Made by a program: the position numbers and the translations under genes
Assembly (NCBI RefSeq): GCF_016598475.1
Contig: NZ_JAEMUX010000006.1
Location: 1-64,000 of the forward strand
Length of the DNA stretch: 64,000 nt
Reading direction: 5' to 3'
DNA from: Streptomyces adelaidensis
Lineage (GTDB): Bacteria > Actinomycetota > Actinomycetes > Streptomycetales > Streptomycetaceae
In this document: piece after piece, positions 8,638-18,174 of the stretch
Layout: each line of letters begins with the position of its first letter
Position numbering within the stretch: the stretch's first letter is position 1
Notes under the pieces: model-generated
Databases searched by the model: none
What the model saw: only the letters and a program-made list of their open reading frames with translations
Told to the model about the DNA's origin: nothing

Positions 8638-9315
8638 ATGTCCAAGAACGCCAGCACCCGCAGTCACAGTCTCACGCTGACCAAGGCCCACAAGCTCTCG
8701 TTCGCCTCAGTGGCCGCCTTCGGCGCCGCCGCCCTGGCGTTCTCGCTGGTGCCGGCCGAGGCTCAGACCGCCACGAAGACGGTGTCCGCGGCTCCGGCGG
8801 CGTTCAGCCAGAGCCCGGCCCAGAGCGTCAAGGCGAGCATCGCCGACCAGGCCGCCGCCGCTGAGAAGAAGGCGGCCGCGGACGCGGCTGCGAAGAAGGT
8901 CGCACAGGAGCGCGCGAAGGAGGAGGCGGCGAGCCGGTCCGCCCAGCGCGCCAAGATCGCAGCGGCGGCCAAGGCCGCCGCGGTGAAGACGTACCCGAAC
9001 AACCTCGACGGCTGGATCCGTGAGTCGCTCGACATCATGAAGAAGCACAAGATCCCGGGTACGTACCAGGGCCTGCACAAGAACATCATGCGGGAGTCCT
9101 CGGGCAACCCCAAGGCCATCAACGACTGGGACATCAACGCCATCAACGGCGTCCCGTCGATCGGTCTGCTGCAGGTCATCAAGCCGACCTTCGACGCCTA
9201 CCACGTCCCGGGCACGGCCTGGAGCCAGTACGACCCGGTCGCCAACCTGACGGCCGCCGCGAACTACGCGGCCGACCGCTACGGGTCGATCGACAACGTC
9301 AACAGCGCGTACTGA
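8638..9315 (+). CDS. Secreted transglycosylase-like (SLT-fold) protein
   Basis: 225 aa. A signal peptide (hydrophobic run about residues 22-40, cleavage near AEAQTA), then an Ala/Lys-rich helical spacer (about 70-115), then a lysozyme-like transglycosylase domain (about 125-225). The probable catalytic Glu is in IMRESSGNPKA, followed by GVPSIGLLQVIKPTF and a NYAADRYGSIDNV end. It probably cleaves or remodels peptidoglycan outside the membrane. The ATG at 8638 is chosen because a GAGG site precedes it and the signal peptide begins there. Confidence 0.88.
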   Translation: MSKNASTRSHSLTLTKAHKLSFASVAAFGAAALAFSLVPAEAQTATKTVSAAPAAFSQSPAQSVKASIADQAAAAEKKAAADAAAKKVAQERAKEEAASRSAQRAKIAAAAKAAAVKTYPNNLDGWIRESLDIMKKHKIPGTYQGLHKNIMRESSGNPKAINDWDINAINGVPSIGLLQVIKPTFDAYHVPGTAWSQYDPVANLTAAANYAADRYGSIDNVNSAY

Positions 9316-9339
9316 GGCCGGCGCGGACCTCTCGGACGT

Positions 9340-9383
9340 ACGCCGAAGGGCGGCACCCCGGCCGGGGTGCCGCCCTTCGGCGT
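9340..9383. terminator. Strong bidirectional terminator
   Basis: A perfect 20-bp stem (9340-9359 with 9364-9383) with a GGCC loop lies between the converging SLT-fold gene and the FHA-ABC gene, 13 bp before the latter's stop. Confidence 0.9.
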
Positions 9384-9396
9384 GTGCCGGTGGAGG

Positions 9397-11922
9397 CTAC
9401 TTCCGCATGACCTCCGGCTCGTGGCGGCGCAGGAAGCGGGCCACGAGGACACCGCAGATCACGCCGAGCACGATCAGGGCGATCATGTCGAGGCTGTACG
9501 CGCCGGCCGTGTGGTCCCACAGCGGGTCCGTGTCGCCCTTCTCCTTGGGCGGGCTGATGTTGTTGAAGTCCAGCGTGGCGCCCGCGGCGGCGACCGCCCA
9601 GCGTGACGGCATCAGGTACGAGAACTCGTTGACGCCGGGGCTGCCGTGCAGGGCGAACAGGCACCCGGTGAACACGACCTGGACGATCGCGAACATGACC
9701 AGCAGCGGCATGGTCTTCTCGGAGGTCTTCACCAGCGAGGAGATGACCAGGCCGAACATCATCGACGTGAAGCCGAGGCCCATGATCGGGATGGAGAGTT
9801 CGAGCATGACGGCGAACTTGCCGTCCCCGAAGATCAGGCTCTCGTCGGGGATGGTCCGGCTGGCGAAGCCGATCGCGCCGACCATGGCGCCCTGCAGCAC
9901 GGTGACCGCGCCGAGGACGATCACCTTGGACATCAGGTACGCCGAGCGCGACAGGCCGGTCGCCCGCTCCCGCTCGTAGATCACCCGTTCCTTGATCAGC
10001 TCACGGACGGAGTTGGCGGCGCCCGCGAAGCACGCGCCGACCGCGAGAATCAGCAGGACCGTGGTGGCCGTGCCGTTCGGCACGGGCATCTGGGACTGCG
10101 GATTGATGCCCCTGACCAGCAGGTCCTTGTCCGGGTCGATGAGCAGGCTGACCGCGCCGAGCACGGCCGGCAGGATCACCGTCAGCGCCAGGAAGCCCTT
10201 GTCGGACACGATGACTGAGACATAGCGCCGGACCAGTGTGCCGAGCTGCGAGAGCCAGCCCTGCGGCTTCGGCGGGCGCATCGACTGCGGCGGCGGCATG
10301 TGCACCGACTGCGGGGCGACGGCGTCGATGTCCGCGGCGTACATCTGGTAGTGCTGCGAGCCCTTCCAGCGGCCCGCCCAGTCGTAGTCGCGGTAGTTCT
10401 CGAAGGCGGAGAAGACGTCGGCCCAGGTCTCGTAGCCGAAGAAGTTCAGGGCCTCCTCGGGCGGGCCGAAGTACGCCACCGAGCCGCCCGGCGCCATCAC
10501 CAGGAGCTTGTCGCAGATCGCCAGCTCGGCCACCGAGTGGGTGACCACGAGGACCGTACGGCCGTCGTCGGCGAGGCCGCGCAGCAGCTGCATGACGTCG
10601 CGGTCCATACCCGGGTCGAGGCCGGAGGTCGGCTCGTCCAGGAAGATCAGCGACGGCTTGGTCAGCAGCTCCAGGGCCACGGAGACGCGCTTGCGCTGGC
10701 CACCGGAGAGGGAGGTGACCTTCTTCTCCTTGTGGATGTCCAGCTTCAGCTCGCGCAGCACCTCGTCGATGCGGGCCTCGCGCTCGGCGGCCGTGGTGTC
10801 GGCCGGGAAGCGGAGCTTGGCCGCGTACTTGAGGGCCTTCTTGACGGTCAGTTCCTTGTGCAGGATGTCGTCCTGCGGGACCAGACCGATGCGCTGGCGC
10901 AGCTCGGCGAACTGCTTGTACAGGTTCCGGTTGTCGTAGAGGACGTCGCCCTGGTTGGCGGGGCGGTAGCCCGTGAGTGCCTTCAGCAGGGTCGACTTGC
11001 CGGAGCCCGAGGGGCCGATGACCGCGATGAGCGACTTCTCCGGGACACCGAAGGAGACGTCCTTCAGGATCTGCTTGCCGCCGTCGACGGTGACCGTCAA
11101 GTGGCGTGCGGAGAAGGAGACATCACCGGTGTCGACGAACTCTTCGAGACGGTCGCCGACGATGCGGAACGTCGAGTGGCCGACGCCGACGATGTCGTTC
11201 GGGCCCAGTAGTGCCGTGCCGCCCTTGGCGATCGGCATACCGTTGACGAACGTGCCGTTGTGCGAGCCGAGGTCACGGATCTCGAAGCGCCCGTCGGGCG
11301 TCGCGTGGAACTCGGCGTGGTTGCGCGACACCTGGAGGTCGGAGACGACCAGCTCGTTCTCCAGGGCACGGCCGATGCGCATGACGCGGCCGAGGGCCAG
11401 CTGGTGGAACGTGGTCGGGCTGCGGTCGCCGTAGACCGGCGGCGCCCCCGCGGCACCACCGGGGCCCTGTTGCGGGAAGCCCTGCTGTTGCGGGACCTGT
11501 GCCTGCGGCGGCTGCTGCCAGCCCGCCTGCGGCGCCTGCTGCTGCGGGACCTGAGCGGCGTATCCGGCGCTCGCGCCCTGCGCCGCGTACGGCTGCTGCT
11601 GAGGCTGCGCGACGGCCGCGGCACCGGAGAGGCTGAGTCTCGGGCCGTCGGTCGCGTTGCCCAGATGCACGGCCGAGCCGGGGCCGATCTCCAGTTGATG
11701 GATCCGCTGCCCCTGCACGAACGTGCCGTTGGTGCTGCCGTGGTCCTCGATCACCCAACTACGGCCGCTGAAGCTGATCGTGGCGTGACGCCAGGACACC
11801 CTGGCGTCGTCGAACACGATGTCCCCCTGCGGATCACGTCCGAGGGTATATGCGCTGGACGGATCGAGCGTCCAGGTTTGTCCGTTCAATTCCAGTACGA
11901 GTTCCGGCACTCCATGCCCCAC
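9397..11922 (-). CDS. FHA-domain ABC transporter (Rv1747-like)
   Basis: 841 aa in one chain: FHA domain 1 (about 20-95, GRDPQGDIVF and SWRHATI), a Gln/Pro/Ala-rich linker (100-165), FHA domain 2 (about 175-255, SRNHAEF and SHNGTFVNG), an ABC ATPase (about 270-490; GPSGSGKST, LSGGQRKR, LIFLDEPTSGLD) and an ABCG-type permease with about six membrane segments (570-841). FHA domains bind phosphothreonine, so activity is probably controlled by Ser/Thr kinases, as for Rv1747 of M. tuberculosis, which is linked to cell-envelope lipid export. The GTG start at 11922 has a GGGGGA ribosome site. Transcribed alone. Confidence 0.94.
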   Translation of the reverse strand: MGHGVPELVLELNGQTWTLDPSSAYTLGRDPQGDIVFDDARVSWRHATISFSGRSWVIEDHGSTNGTFVQGQRIHQLEIGPGSAVHLGNATDGPRLSLSGAAAVAQPQQQPYAAQGASAGYAAQVPQQQAPQAGWQQPPQAQVPQQQGFPQQGPGGAAGAPPVYGDRSPTTFHQLALGRVMRIGRALENELVVSDLQVSRNHAEFHATPDGRFEIRDLGSHNGTFVNGMPIAKGGTALLGPNDIVGVGHSTFRIVGDRLEEFVDTGDVSFSARHLTVTVDGGKQILKDVSFGVPEKSLIAVIGPSGSGKSTLLKALTGYRPANQGDVLYDNRNLYKQFAELRQRIGLVPQDDILHKELTVKKALKYAAKLRFPADTTAAEREARIDEVLRELKLDIHKEKKVTSLSGGQRKRVSVALELLTKPSLIFLDEPTSGLDPGMDRDVMQLLRGLADDGRTVLVVTHSVAELAICDKLLVMAPGGSVAYFGPPEEALNFFGYETWADVFSAFENYRDYDWAGRWKGSQHYQMYAADIDAVAPQSVHMPPPQSMRPPKPQGWLSQLGTLVRRYVSVIVSDKGFLALTVILPAVLGAVSLLIDPDKDLLVRGINPQSQMPVPNGTATTVLLILAVGACFAGAANSVRELIKERVIYERERATGLSRSAYLMSKVIVLGAVTVLQGAMVGAIGFASRTIPDESLIFGDGKFAVMLELSIPIMGLGFTSMMFGLVISSLVKTSEKTMPLLVMFAIVQVVFTGCLFALHGSPGVNEFSYLMPSRWAVAAAGATLDFNNISPPKEKGDTDPLWDHTAGAYSLDMIALIVLGVICGVLVARFLRRHEPEVMRK

Positions 11923-12151
11923 TGAGTTGTCCCCCGAAATACCCCCATCGCAGGGAGTCTAGGGATGTCGAACATCGGGGGGAACTATTTCAGGCTCGGC
12001 CCCCTGACCGAAAGTCGGGCCTTGTGAAGAGTACGTACGGGGGCATCCCGCGGTCCCGTTGACGGGGTGGAAACCGGGCCGGAGAGTGGTAATCCCACAC
12101 GAGGGGGACATCGACGGTGCAACGCCGCGATGCGGATCGGGGGGTCCGACC

Positions 12152-13876
12152 ATGAGCAATCAGTACTCCGGCCATGGCAGGAGCGTGCCATGGGGGGATG
12201 TCCTGTTCTCCGCGATCGCCGCCGTGAGCTGGGCGTTGATCGGGATGGCGGGTACGGCGGCGCTCGGTCTGCATCTGCTGGAGGCGGACTCGGCGGGCGA
12301 ACTCGGGTCCATGACGGCGGCTGTTGTGGCGCTCGGGGCGGGTGGTTCGGTGACGCCGTCCGGCGATGTGTCCGTCTTTGGCCTGGAAGGGGCGCAGGCG
12401 ACGACCGCCATCGAGATCACGCCACTGGGTGTGGGTCTGGTGGGGGCGCTCTTGTTGTCGTGGTTCTTCCTGCGGTCCCTGCGGGGCGCGGGCGTGGTGC
12501 TCGCGCCCGCCGAACTCGGCGCGCGCGCGGGCACGGTGCTCGCGCTCTTCGTCGCGCTGATGGGCGGCCTGGCCTGGGCCGGGAACTCCGTCATCACCCT
12601 CGACGGGAGCCAGTTGGGGGTCGATGAACTGCCCGGCGGCGGTGACCTCGGCAGTGTGGAGATCCCCGGGCTCGGCGACGTCGGGGACATCGGCGGCGGG
12701 CTGCTGCCGGACCGGCTCGGGGACCTCTCCGACGCGAACGCCGCGGTCGGTTTCACCGTCGACGCCGTTCCCACCCTGCTCGGCGGCCTGCTCTGGTGCG
12801 CCGGCGTGCTGCTGATCGCCCTGTTGGCCTCGCGCCGCACTCCCCTGCCGCGCGGCCTCGACGCCGTGCACCGGGTCGTACGGCCCGCCGTGTCCGCGGT
12901 GGTCAGCGTGCTCCTGATGGCGGTCCTGGCCGGGCTCGCGGCGGCGGTGTACGCGGCGATCAGCGACCCCCACCCCAAGCGGATCGCCGGCGCCGCCCTG
13001 CTGGGGGCGCCCAACGGCGTCTGGCTGGGCGTCCCGCTCGGCCTCTTCGTCCCCTGGGACGGCAAGGCCACCGGCGCACTGGCCGACCTGCTCCCCGACC
13101 CCCTCGACGAACTGCTGCGCATCGACGCGACCGAACCCGTCACTCTCGGCCGCCTCGCCGAACTGGACGGTCGTGTCTGGCTGTTGGGCCTCGCGGCGGC
13201 GCTGATGATGTTGTACGCGGGGGTACTGACCGCCGTACGTACGCCTTTTGTACGGGAATCCGCTGCCACCGCTGCCGGGGGTGTGCCCGGTGCGGATGTA
13301 CGGGGCGGGGGTGCGCTCGCCTTCCTGGGGCGCTGCGCTCTTCGGCTCGGGGTCGCGACGGCGGTGGCACTGCCGCTGCTTGTGTGGTTGACGGAGGTGT
13401 CGGTGGACGCCTCGCTGGCCGTGTTCGGAATCGACGCGTTCGACGCGGGCATCGAGTTGCGCGGGCAGGCGGCGATGGCACTGCTGCTGGGCGCGCTGTG
13501 GGGCGCGGGGGCGGGGGCCGCGGGGGCGCTGCTGGCGTGTGCGACCGGGGCGGCAGGGCGGGGGGCCTCTCCGTGGGCGTGGGGTGGGGGTGGCCTGGGG
13601 GGCGGCCCGGTGGCGTCGGCTGCCGCGAGCTCCGGGGCCGGCTTAGGAGGCGATCCGGGGGCGGGCTCCGCCTCGGGGCCGTACGCGCCGGGTGCGCCTT
13701 ATCGGCCGCCGAATCCGGACACCAATCCGTATCTGCGGGTGCCGGACGAGTTGCTCAGGCGGCGGGAGCCGGGGCCCGGAGGGAGGCGGCCGCGCGATGT
13801 GCCGCCTCCCTCGCCACCGCCACCGCCGCCCCCGCCTCCGCCGCCCGGGCCGCCTCCCGGGCCCCGGAGGCGTTGA
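12152..13876 (+). CDS. Streptophobe-like polytopic membrane protein
   Basis: 574 aa with about ten hydrophobic segments and a Gly/Pro-rich C-terminal tail (about 470-574) ending in polyproline. The N-terminus (VPWGDVLFSAIAAVSWALIG) and the GGSVTPSGDVSVFGLEG segment resemble proteins I recall being annotated as the streptophobe family, known only from Streptomyces relatives; function unknown. Codon 498 (13643-13645, in AGLGGD) is TTA, the only in-frame TTA codon I found in the window, so full translation should need the bldA leucyl-tRNA. The ATG at 12152 is chosen at the start of the conserved block. Confidence 0.85.
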   Translation: MSNQYSGHGRSVPWGDVLFSAIAAVSWALIGMAGTAALGLHLLEADSAGELGSMTAAVVALGAGGSVTPSGDVSVFGLEGAQATTAIEITPLGVGLVGALLLSWFFLRSLRGAGVVLAPAELGARAGTVLALFVALMGGLAWAGNSVITLDGSQLGVDELPGGGDLGSVEIPGLGDVGDIGGGLLPDRLGDLSDANAAVGFTVDAVPTLLGGLLWCAGVLLIALLASRRTPLPRGLDAVHRVVRPAVSAVVSVLLMAVLAGLAAAVYAAISDPHPKRIAGAALLGAPNGVWLGVPLGLFVPWDGKATGALADLLPDPLDELLRIDATEPVTLGRLAELDGRVWLLGLAAALMMLYAGVLTAVRTPFVRESAATAAGGVPGADVRGGGALAFLGRCALRLGVATAVALPLLVWLTEVSVDASLAVFGIDAFDAGIELRGQAAMALLLGALWGAGAGAAGALLACATGAAGRGASPWAWGGGGLGGGPVASAAASSGAGLGGDPGAGSASGPYAPGAPYRPPNPDTNPYLRVPDELLRRREPGPGGRRPRDVPPPSPPPPPPPPPPPGPPPGPRRR

Positions 13877-14061
13877 GGCACACGGTGAGGGCGCGGTCCG
13901 CGAGGAGAACGAGGAGGTCGTGGAGGGGGTGATGCGGGGGCACTCCGGGCCGTCGTACACGATCCGGGTGCGCTTAAATCGCTGGTAACCCAGTGTTCTC
14001 CGTCCGCTGGGGGGGACCTCAGGGGCAAAAGGCGCGGGGCGCCGGATACGGTTGGTCCATC

Positions 14062-15270
14062 ATGAGCGCTTCGCAGACCTCCTCTGACGTCCCCACTCTC
14101 CTCGTCAAGATCTTCGGCAAGGACCGGCCGGGCATCACCGCCGGACTGTTCGACACCCTCGCCGCGTACTCCGTCGACGTGGTCGACATCGAGCAGGTCG
14201 TCACCCGTGGCCGGATCGTCCTGTGCGCGCTCGTGTCCGAGCCGCCCGCCGGGCAGGAGGGCGACCTGCGGGCGACCGTCCACGGCTGGGCGGAGTCGAT
14301 GAAGATGCAGGCGGAGATCATCTCCGGCCTGGGCGACAACCGGCCGCGCGGCCTCGGCCGCTCGCACGTCACCGTCCTCGGCCACCCGCTGACCGCCGAG
14401 TCCACGGCCCGGATCGCCGCGCGGATCACGGCGACCGGCGGCAACATCGACCGTATCTTCCGGCTCGCCAAGTACCCGGTGACAGCGGTCGAGTTCGCGG
14501 TGTCCGGTACGGAGACGGAGACGCTGCGGACGGCGCTGGTGACCGAGTCGGTGGCGCTGGGCGTGGACGTGGCCGTGGTCGCGGCCGGGCTGCACCGGCG
14601 GGCCCAGCGGCTGGTGGTCATGGACGTGGACTCCACACTCATCCAGGACGAGGTGATCGAGCTCTTCGCCGCGCATGCCGGGTGCGAGAAGGAGGTCGCC
14701 GAGGTGACAGAGGCCGCGATGCGCGGGGAGCTGGACTTCGAGCAGTCGCTGCACGCGCGCGTGGCGCTGCTGGAGGGCCTCGACGCCTCGGTGGTGGAGA
14801 AGGTCCGCAACGAGGTGCGGCTCACTCCGGGGGCGCGCACGCTGACCCGTACGCTGAAGCGGCTCGGCTTCCAAGTCGGTGTCGTCTCGGGCGGGTTCAC
14901 CCAGGTCACCGACGATCTGAAGGAGCGGCTGGGCCTCGACTTCGCGCAGGCCAACACGCTGGAGATCGTCGACGGGAAGCTCACCGGCAAGGTCGTCGGT
15001 GAGATCGTGGACCGGGCGGGCAAGGCCCGGCTGCTGCGCCGGTTCGCCGCCGAGGCGGGGGTCCCGCTGGCCCAGACCGTGGCGATCGGCGACGGCGCCA
15101 ACGACCTCGACATGCTCAACGCCGCCGGTCTCGGTGTCGCCTTCAACGCCAAGCCGGTCGTCCGGGAGGCCGCGCACACCGCGGTGAACTTCCCGTTCCT
15201 CGACACCGTGCTGTACCTCCTCGGGGTGACCCGGGAAGAGGTCGAGGCGGCGGACACGCACGACGAGTAG
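14062..15270 (+). CDS. serB: Phosphoserine phosphatase SerB
   Basis: 402 aa. Two N-terminal ACT-type regulatory domains (about 10-90 and 100-175) precede a HAD phosphatase domain: nucleophile DVDST at 188-192, then VVSGGF, and GDGANDLDMLNAAGLGVAFNAKP. It hydrolyses O-phosphoserine to serine in the last step of serine synthesis in the cytoplasm; the ACT domains probably sense serine. The tandem ACT arrangement matches mycobacterial SerB2. The ATG at 14062 begins the conserved N-terminus. Confidence 0.95.
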   Translation: MSASQTSSDVPTLLVKIFGKDRPGITAGLFDTLAAYSVDVVDIEQVVTRGRIVLCALVSEPPAGQEGDLRATVHGWAESMKMQAEIISGLGDNRPRGLGRSHVTVLGHPLTAESTARIAARITATGGNIDRIFRLAKYPVTAVEFAVSGTETETLRTALVTESVALGVDVAVVAAGLHRRAQRLVVMDVDSTLIQDEVIELFAAHAGCEKEVAEVTEAAMRGELDFEQSLHARVALLEGLDASVVEKVRNEVRLTPGARTLTRTLKRLGFQVGVVSGGFTQVTDDLKERLGLDFAQANTLEIVDGKLTGKVVGEIVDRAGKARLLRRFAAEAGVPLAQTVAIGDGANDLDMLNAAGLGVAFNAKPVVREAAHTAVNFPFLDTVLYLLGVTREEVEAADTHDE

Positions 15271-15333
15271 ACGAGTAGCCGACGAGCGGAGTGCGCATGC
15301 GTGTGGACGAGCGGCGGGCGCTCACCTGTGCGT

Positions 15334-15366
15334 GAAGGCCCGGCACCGAGGTGGTGCCGGGCCTTC
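15334..15366. terminator. Terminator between serB and the SixA-type gene
   Basis: A perfect 14-bp inverted repeat (15334-15347 with 15353-15366, 5-nt loop) in the convergent gap, 63 bp after the serB stop. Confidence 0.8.
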
Positions 15367-15464
15367 GTCGTGCCGGGTGGGGGTGGGCCGTATACAGGTG
15401 AGGCCGAACGCCGTCTACGGGTGAGGCCGTGTGCCGGGTGCCGGTGGGCCCCGGCCGGACGGGG

Positions 15465-15983
15465 TTATTCCGTCGGCGCCCAGTAGCCGGTCAGCGTGGC
15501 CGTGCCCGGCTCCAGGCTCTTCCAGGATCCCTCGAAGGAGAGCACGGCGAAGCCGGCGGCCGGGAAGCCGAGGCGGCTCATGCGCTCGCGGGCGTCTCCC
15601 TCGGCGGTGCCGGCGAGGATCTCGGCGAGGCCCTGGATTCCGGGGTTGTGGCCGACCAGGAGGACGTTCTGCGTGTCGTCCGGGGTTTCGTTGAGCAGGG
15701 CGACCAGCTCGCCGGGCGAGGCCTCGTAGATCCGCTCCTCGTAGACGGTTTTCGGCCGCTCGGGCAGCTCGTGGACGGCCAGCTTCCAGGTCTCGCGGGT
15801 CCTGACCGCGGTGGAGCAGAGGGCAAGGTCGAAGGGGATGCCTGAGTCGGCCAGCTTGCGTCCGGCGACGGCGGCGTCCATACGGCCCCGGTCGGCGAGC
15901 GGCCGCTCGTGGTCGGAAACCTGGGGCCAGTCGGCCTTCGCATGCCGGAAGAGGACAATCCTGCGGGGTTCTGCGACGCTCAT
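15465..15983 (-). CDS. Histidine phosphatase family protein (SixA-like)
   Basis: 172 aa. The RHG-type motif is LFRHAKADW near residues 12-20, followed by HERPLADRG, CSTAVRTRETW and GHNPGIQGLAEIL with the second catalytic His. SixA proteins dephosphorylate phosphohistidine or small phosphoesters; the substrate here is unknown. The ATG at 15983 is chosen over the upstream ATG at 16055 because the conserved domain begins 11 residues later. The TAA stop is unusual in this GC context. Confidence 0.9.
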   Translation of the reverse strand: MSVAEPRRIVLFRHAKADWPQVSDHERPLADRGRMDAAVAGRKLADSGIPFDLALCSTAVRTRETWKLAVHELPERPKTVYEERIYEASPGELVALLNETPDDTQNVLLVGHNPGIQGLAEILAGTAEGDARERMSRLGFPAAGFAVLSFEGSWKSLEPGTATLTGYWAPTE

Positions 15984-16086
15984 GCGTCCCAGCTTCGCAC
16001 GAAACAGGCCATGGGGCGCAGGGAGTTGAAGTGCGGATATCCGAGAGCGGTACACGCGCTTCCGAGGGCCGGGGCCGGGCCGTTCG

Positions 16087-16302
16087 TCACTGTGTGTGGC
16101 TCAGCAGTACCTGCTGTATGCGCTCCAGCAAGTGGGCGATCGTAAGATCACCGCTCACCGCCTGGGCTTGCGCGGGATCGAGGATCAGCAGCAGGAGAGT
16201 GACGAACCCGAGGGTGGGCAGGGCGAGTGCCCACCAGGGCAGCCGCATGTCGGCACCGCTCGTGGTCGCCGGGTGGGGCCGGGGGTGCGTACGGGCCGAC
16301 AT
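16087..16302 (-). CDS. Small single-pass membrane protein
   Basis: 71 aa from the ATG at 16302, which has a GGAGG site 5 nt upstream. A Pro/His/Thr-rich N-terminus, one membrane helix (about 22-40, WWALALPTLGFVTLLLLIL), then an amphipathic C-terminus. No family recognised. Similar small proteins are frequent in Streptomyces. Confidence 0.65.
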   Translation of the reverse strand: MSARTHPRPHPATTSGADMRLPWWALALPTLGFVTLLLLILDPAQAQAVSGDLTIAHLLERIQQVLLSHTQ

Positions 16303-16562
16303 GCCGCCTCCGTGGTCTGCGAGTCCGTGGCCCGCCCTCCGTGGGTCCCTCGCGGGTCCGCTGCGGCCACATCTCGAAGTTACGGAATCCGGGCGGTCCA
16401 GCCCATCGGGTGATCCACCCACTTCACCCTGAGACCTGCCCCCTAGGGGACGGTGGGGCTATCCCCACCAAGGGCGCCGACGCTCGGCTCGGCGGCGGTC
16501 GGCAGGGCAGGCAGCGGCCGGTTGGGCAGCAGCCGACCGGGCAGTGGTCGGCGGGCGGAGCG

Positions 16563-16679
16563 TCACGGTGACGCGATGGCCGCGATGATGCCGATGACGA
16601 TGAAGATGGCGAGGAACGAGCCGAAGACCAGGAGCATCTTCTTCTGGCCGTTCTGGGGGTTCGGGTCGAGCACTGGCAT
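16563..16679 (-). CDS. SGM_5486-type transporter-associated small membrane protein
   Basis: 38 aa: a hydrophilic start MPVLDPNPQNGQKK and then one membrane helix to the C-terminus (IIAAIASP). It lies 49 bp downstream of the MFS transporter stop on the same strand. I recall such peptides being annotated as SGM_5486 family transporter-associated proteins next to CynX/NimT-type transporters, which this context matches. It probably interacts with or stabilises the transporter; that is inference. Confidence 0.72.
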   Translation of the reverse strand: MPVLDPNPQNGQKKMLLVFGSFLAIFIVIGIIAAIASP

Positions 16680-16728
16680 ACGTCCAGTCTCCCACCCGTG
16701 CCGCCTGGTGGGGCCGCCGGGGTCCGGC

Positions 16729-18093
16729 TCAGGGGGCCGTCTCGTCCTCCACCACGCGGTTCCGGCCCGCCAGGACGCCCGCCGCGATCTGCGGGAGCAT
16801 CAGGGCGGCCATGAGGGCGAGGGGCAGGCCCCAGCCGCCGCTGTGCTGGTAGAGGACGCCGACGACGAGCGGGCCGGGGATCGAGATCAGGTAGCCGGTG
16901 CTCTGCGCGAAGGCGGACAGCTCGACCACTCCGGCGCCGGTCCGGGCCCGCATGCCAACCATGGTGAGTGCCAGCGGGAAGGAACAGTTGGCCATGCCGA
17001 TCAGCAGCGCCCACGCCCAGGCGCCCTCCGCCGGGGCGAAGTGGAGGCCGCCGTAGCCGAGGAGTCCGCAGACGCCCAGCACGGCCGCGATCGGCCCCTG
17101 GTGGGGCAGCCGGATGGCGAGCCGGGGGATCACGAAGGCCAGCGGTACGCCCATCACCATCGTGACGGCCAGCAGCAGCCCCGCCGTGCCCGCCGGGACC
17201 CCCGCGTCACGGAAGATCTGCGGCATCCACCCCATCGTGATGTACGCGGCGGTCGCCTGGAGCCCGAAGAACACGGCGAGCGCCCAGGCGGTACGGCTCC
17301 GGGTGATGCGCAGCCGGGGCGCCTCCACGCGCGCGTGGGCGTCCCTGCCCGGCTCCTCCTCACGAGCCGACACCGACTCGGCCGAACCTTCCTCCCGTAC
17401 GGAACCCCGCTCGGCCGCCGGCCTCGCCGCGCGGTCCCGTACGAGGGGGAGCCACGGGAGGACGGCCGCCGCGGCGAGAACGGCCCAGGCGGCGAGCCCG
17501 GTCCGCCAACTCCCGCCCAGGGCCTCGGTCATGGGCACGGTGACGGCCGCGGCGGACGAGGTGCCGAGGGCGAGGGCCATGGAGTACAGGCCCGTCATGG
17601 ACCCGACCCGGTCCGGGAACCAGCGCTTGACGACGACCGGCATCAGGACGTTGCTGACGGCGATGCCCATCAGGGCGAGGGCGCTCGCGGCCAGGAAGCC
17701 CGCCGTACCGCCCGCGTACGGCCGGATCAGCAGGCCGGCGGCGATCGCGGCCATGCCGGCGCAGACGACGGCGGCCGGGCCGAAGCGGCGGGCGAGCCGG
17801 GGCGCCATGACGCCGAAGACGGCGAAGCAGAGCGGCGGTACGGAGGTGAGGAGCCCGGCGACGCTGCCGCTCATGCCGAGTCCGGCGCGCACCTCTTCGA
17901 GGAGGGCGCCGAAGCTGGTGATGGCGGGACGGAGGTTGAGGGCCGTCAGGACGATGCCCAGGACCATCAGGCGCGTCGTCCACGCACGCGGGGCCTGGAC
18001 CCACGCCGGAGGCCGAGGCGCGGCCGGTTCGGGTGTGGACGTCGGCTTCGGCTTCGGCGTCGGCTTCGGCGTCAGGGTTTCCTCGCTCACCAT
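16729..18093 (-). CDS. MFS transporter, CynX/NimT type
   Basis: 454 aa, twelve predicted membrane helices, with a Pro/Lys/Thr-rich N-terminal extension (PKPTPKPKPTST). The segment LTALNLRPAITSFGALLEEV in helix 1 is characteristic of the CynX/NimT group, which moves cyanate, nitroimidazoles or other small organic compounds; the substrate here is unknown. It is divergent from a GntR-family gene, with a palindrome between them, so repression by that regulator is likely. Confidence 0.9.
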   Translation of the reverse strand: MVSEETLTPKPTPKPKPTSTPEPAAPRPPAWVQAPRAWTTRLMVLGIVLTALNLRPAITSFGALLEEVRAGLGMSGSVAGLLTSVPPLCFAVFGVMAPRLARRFGPAAVVCAGMAAIAAGLLIRPYAGGTAGFLAASALALMGIAVSNVLMPVVVKRWFPDRVGSMTGLYSMALALGTSSAAAVTVPMTEALGGSWRTGLAAWAVLAAAAVLPWLPLVRDRAARPAAERGSVREEGSAESVSAREEEPGRDAHARVEAPRLRITRSRTAWALAVFFGLQATAAYITMGWMPQIFRDAGVPAGTAGLLLAVTMVMGVPLAFVIPRLAIRLPHQGPIAAVLGVCGLLGYGGLHFAPAEGAWAWALLIGMANCSFPLALTMVGMRARTGAGVVELSAFAQSTGYLISIPGPLVVGVLYQHSGGWGLPLALMAALMLPQIAAGVLAGRNRVVEDETAP

Positions 18094-18106
18094 GTACCCA
18101 TCATAG

Positions 18107-18121
18107 AATCATGGGATGATT
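18107..18121. promoter_or_regulatory. Palindromic operator for the GntR-family regulator
   Basis: A perfect 6-3-6 inverted repeat, AATCAT GGG ATGATT, lies between the divergent MFS and GntR-family genes. It overlaps a -10-like TAGAAT (18104-18109) reading towards the regulator gene. This is the expected position for a site controlling both genes. Confidence 0.6.
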
Positions 18122-18174
18122 GGTTGTCCATGGTCCGGCTGCTCCCCGTCGGCCCGTCCGTGCGAAGGTGTGCC

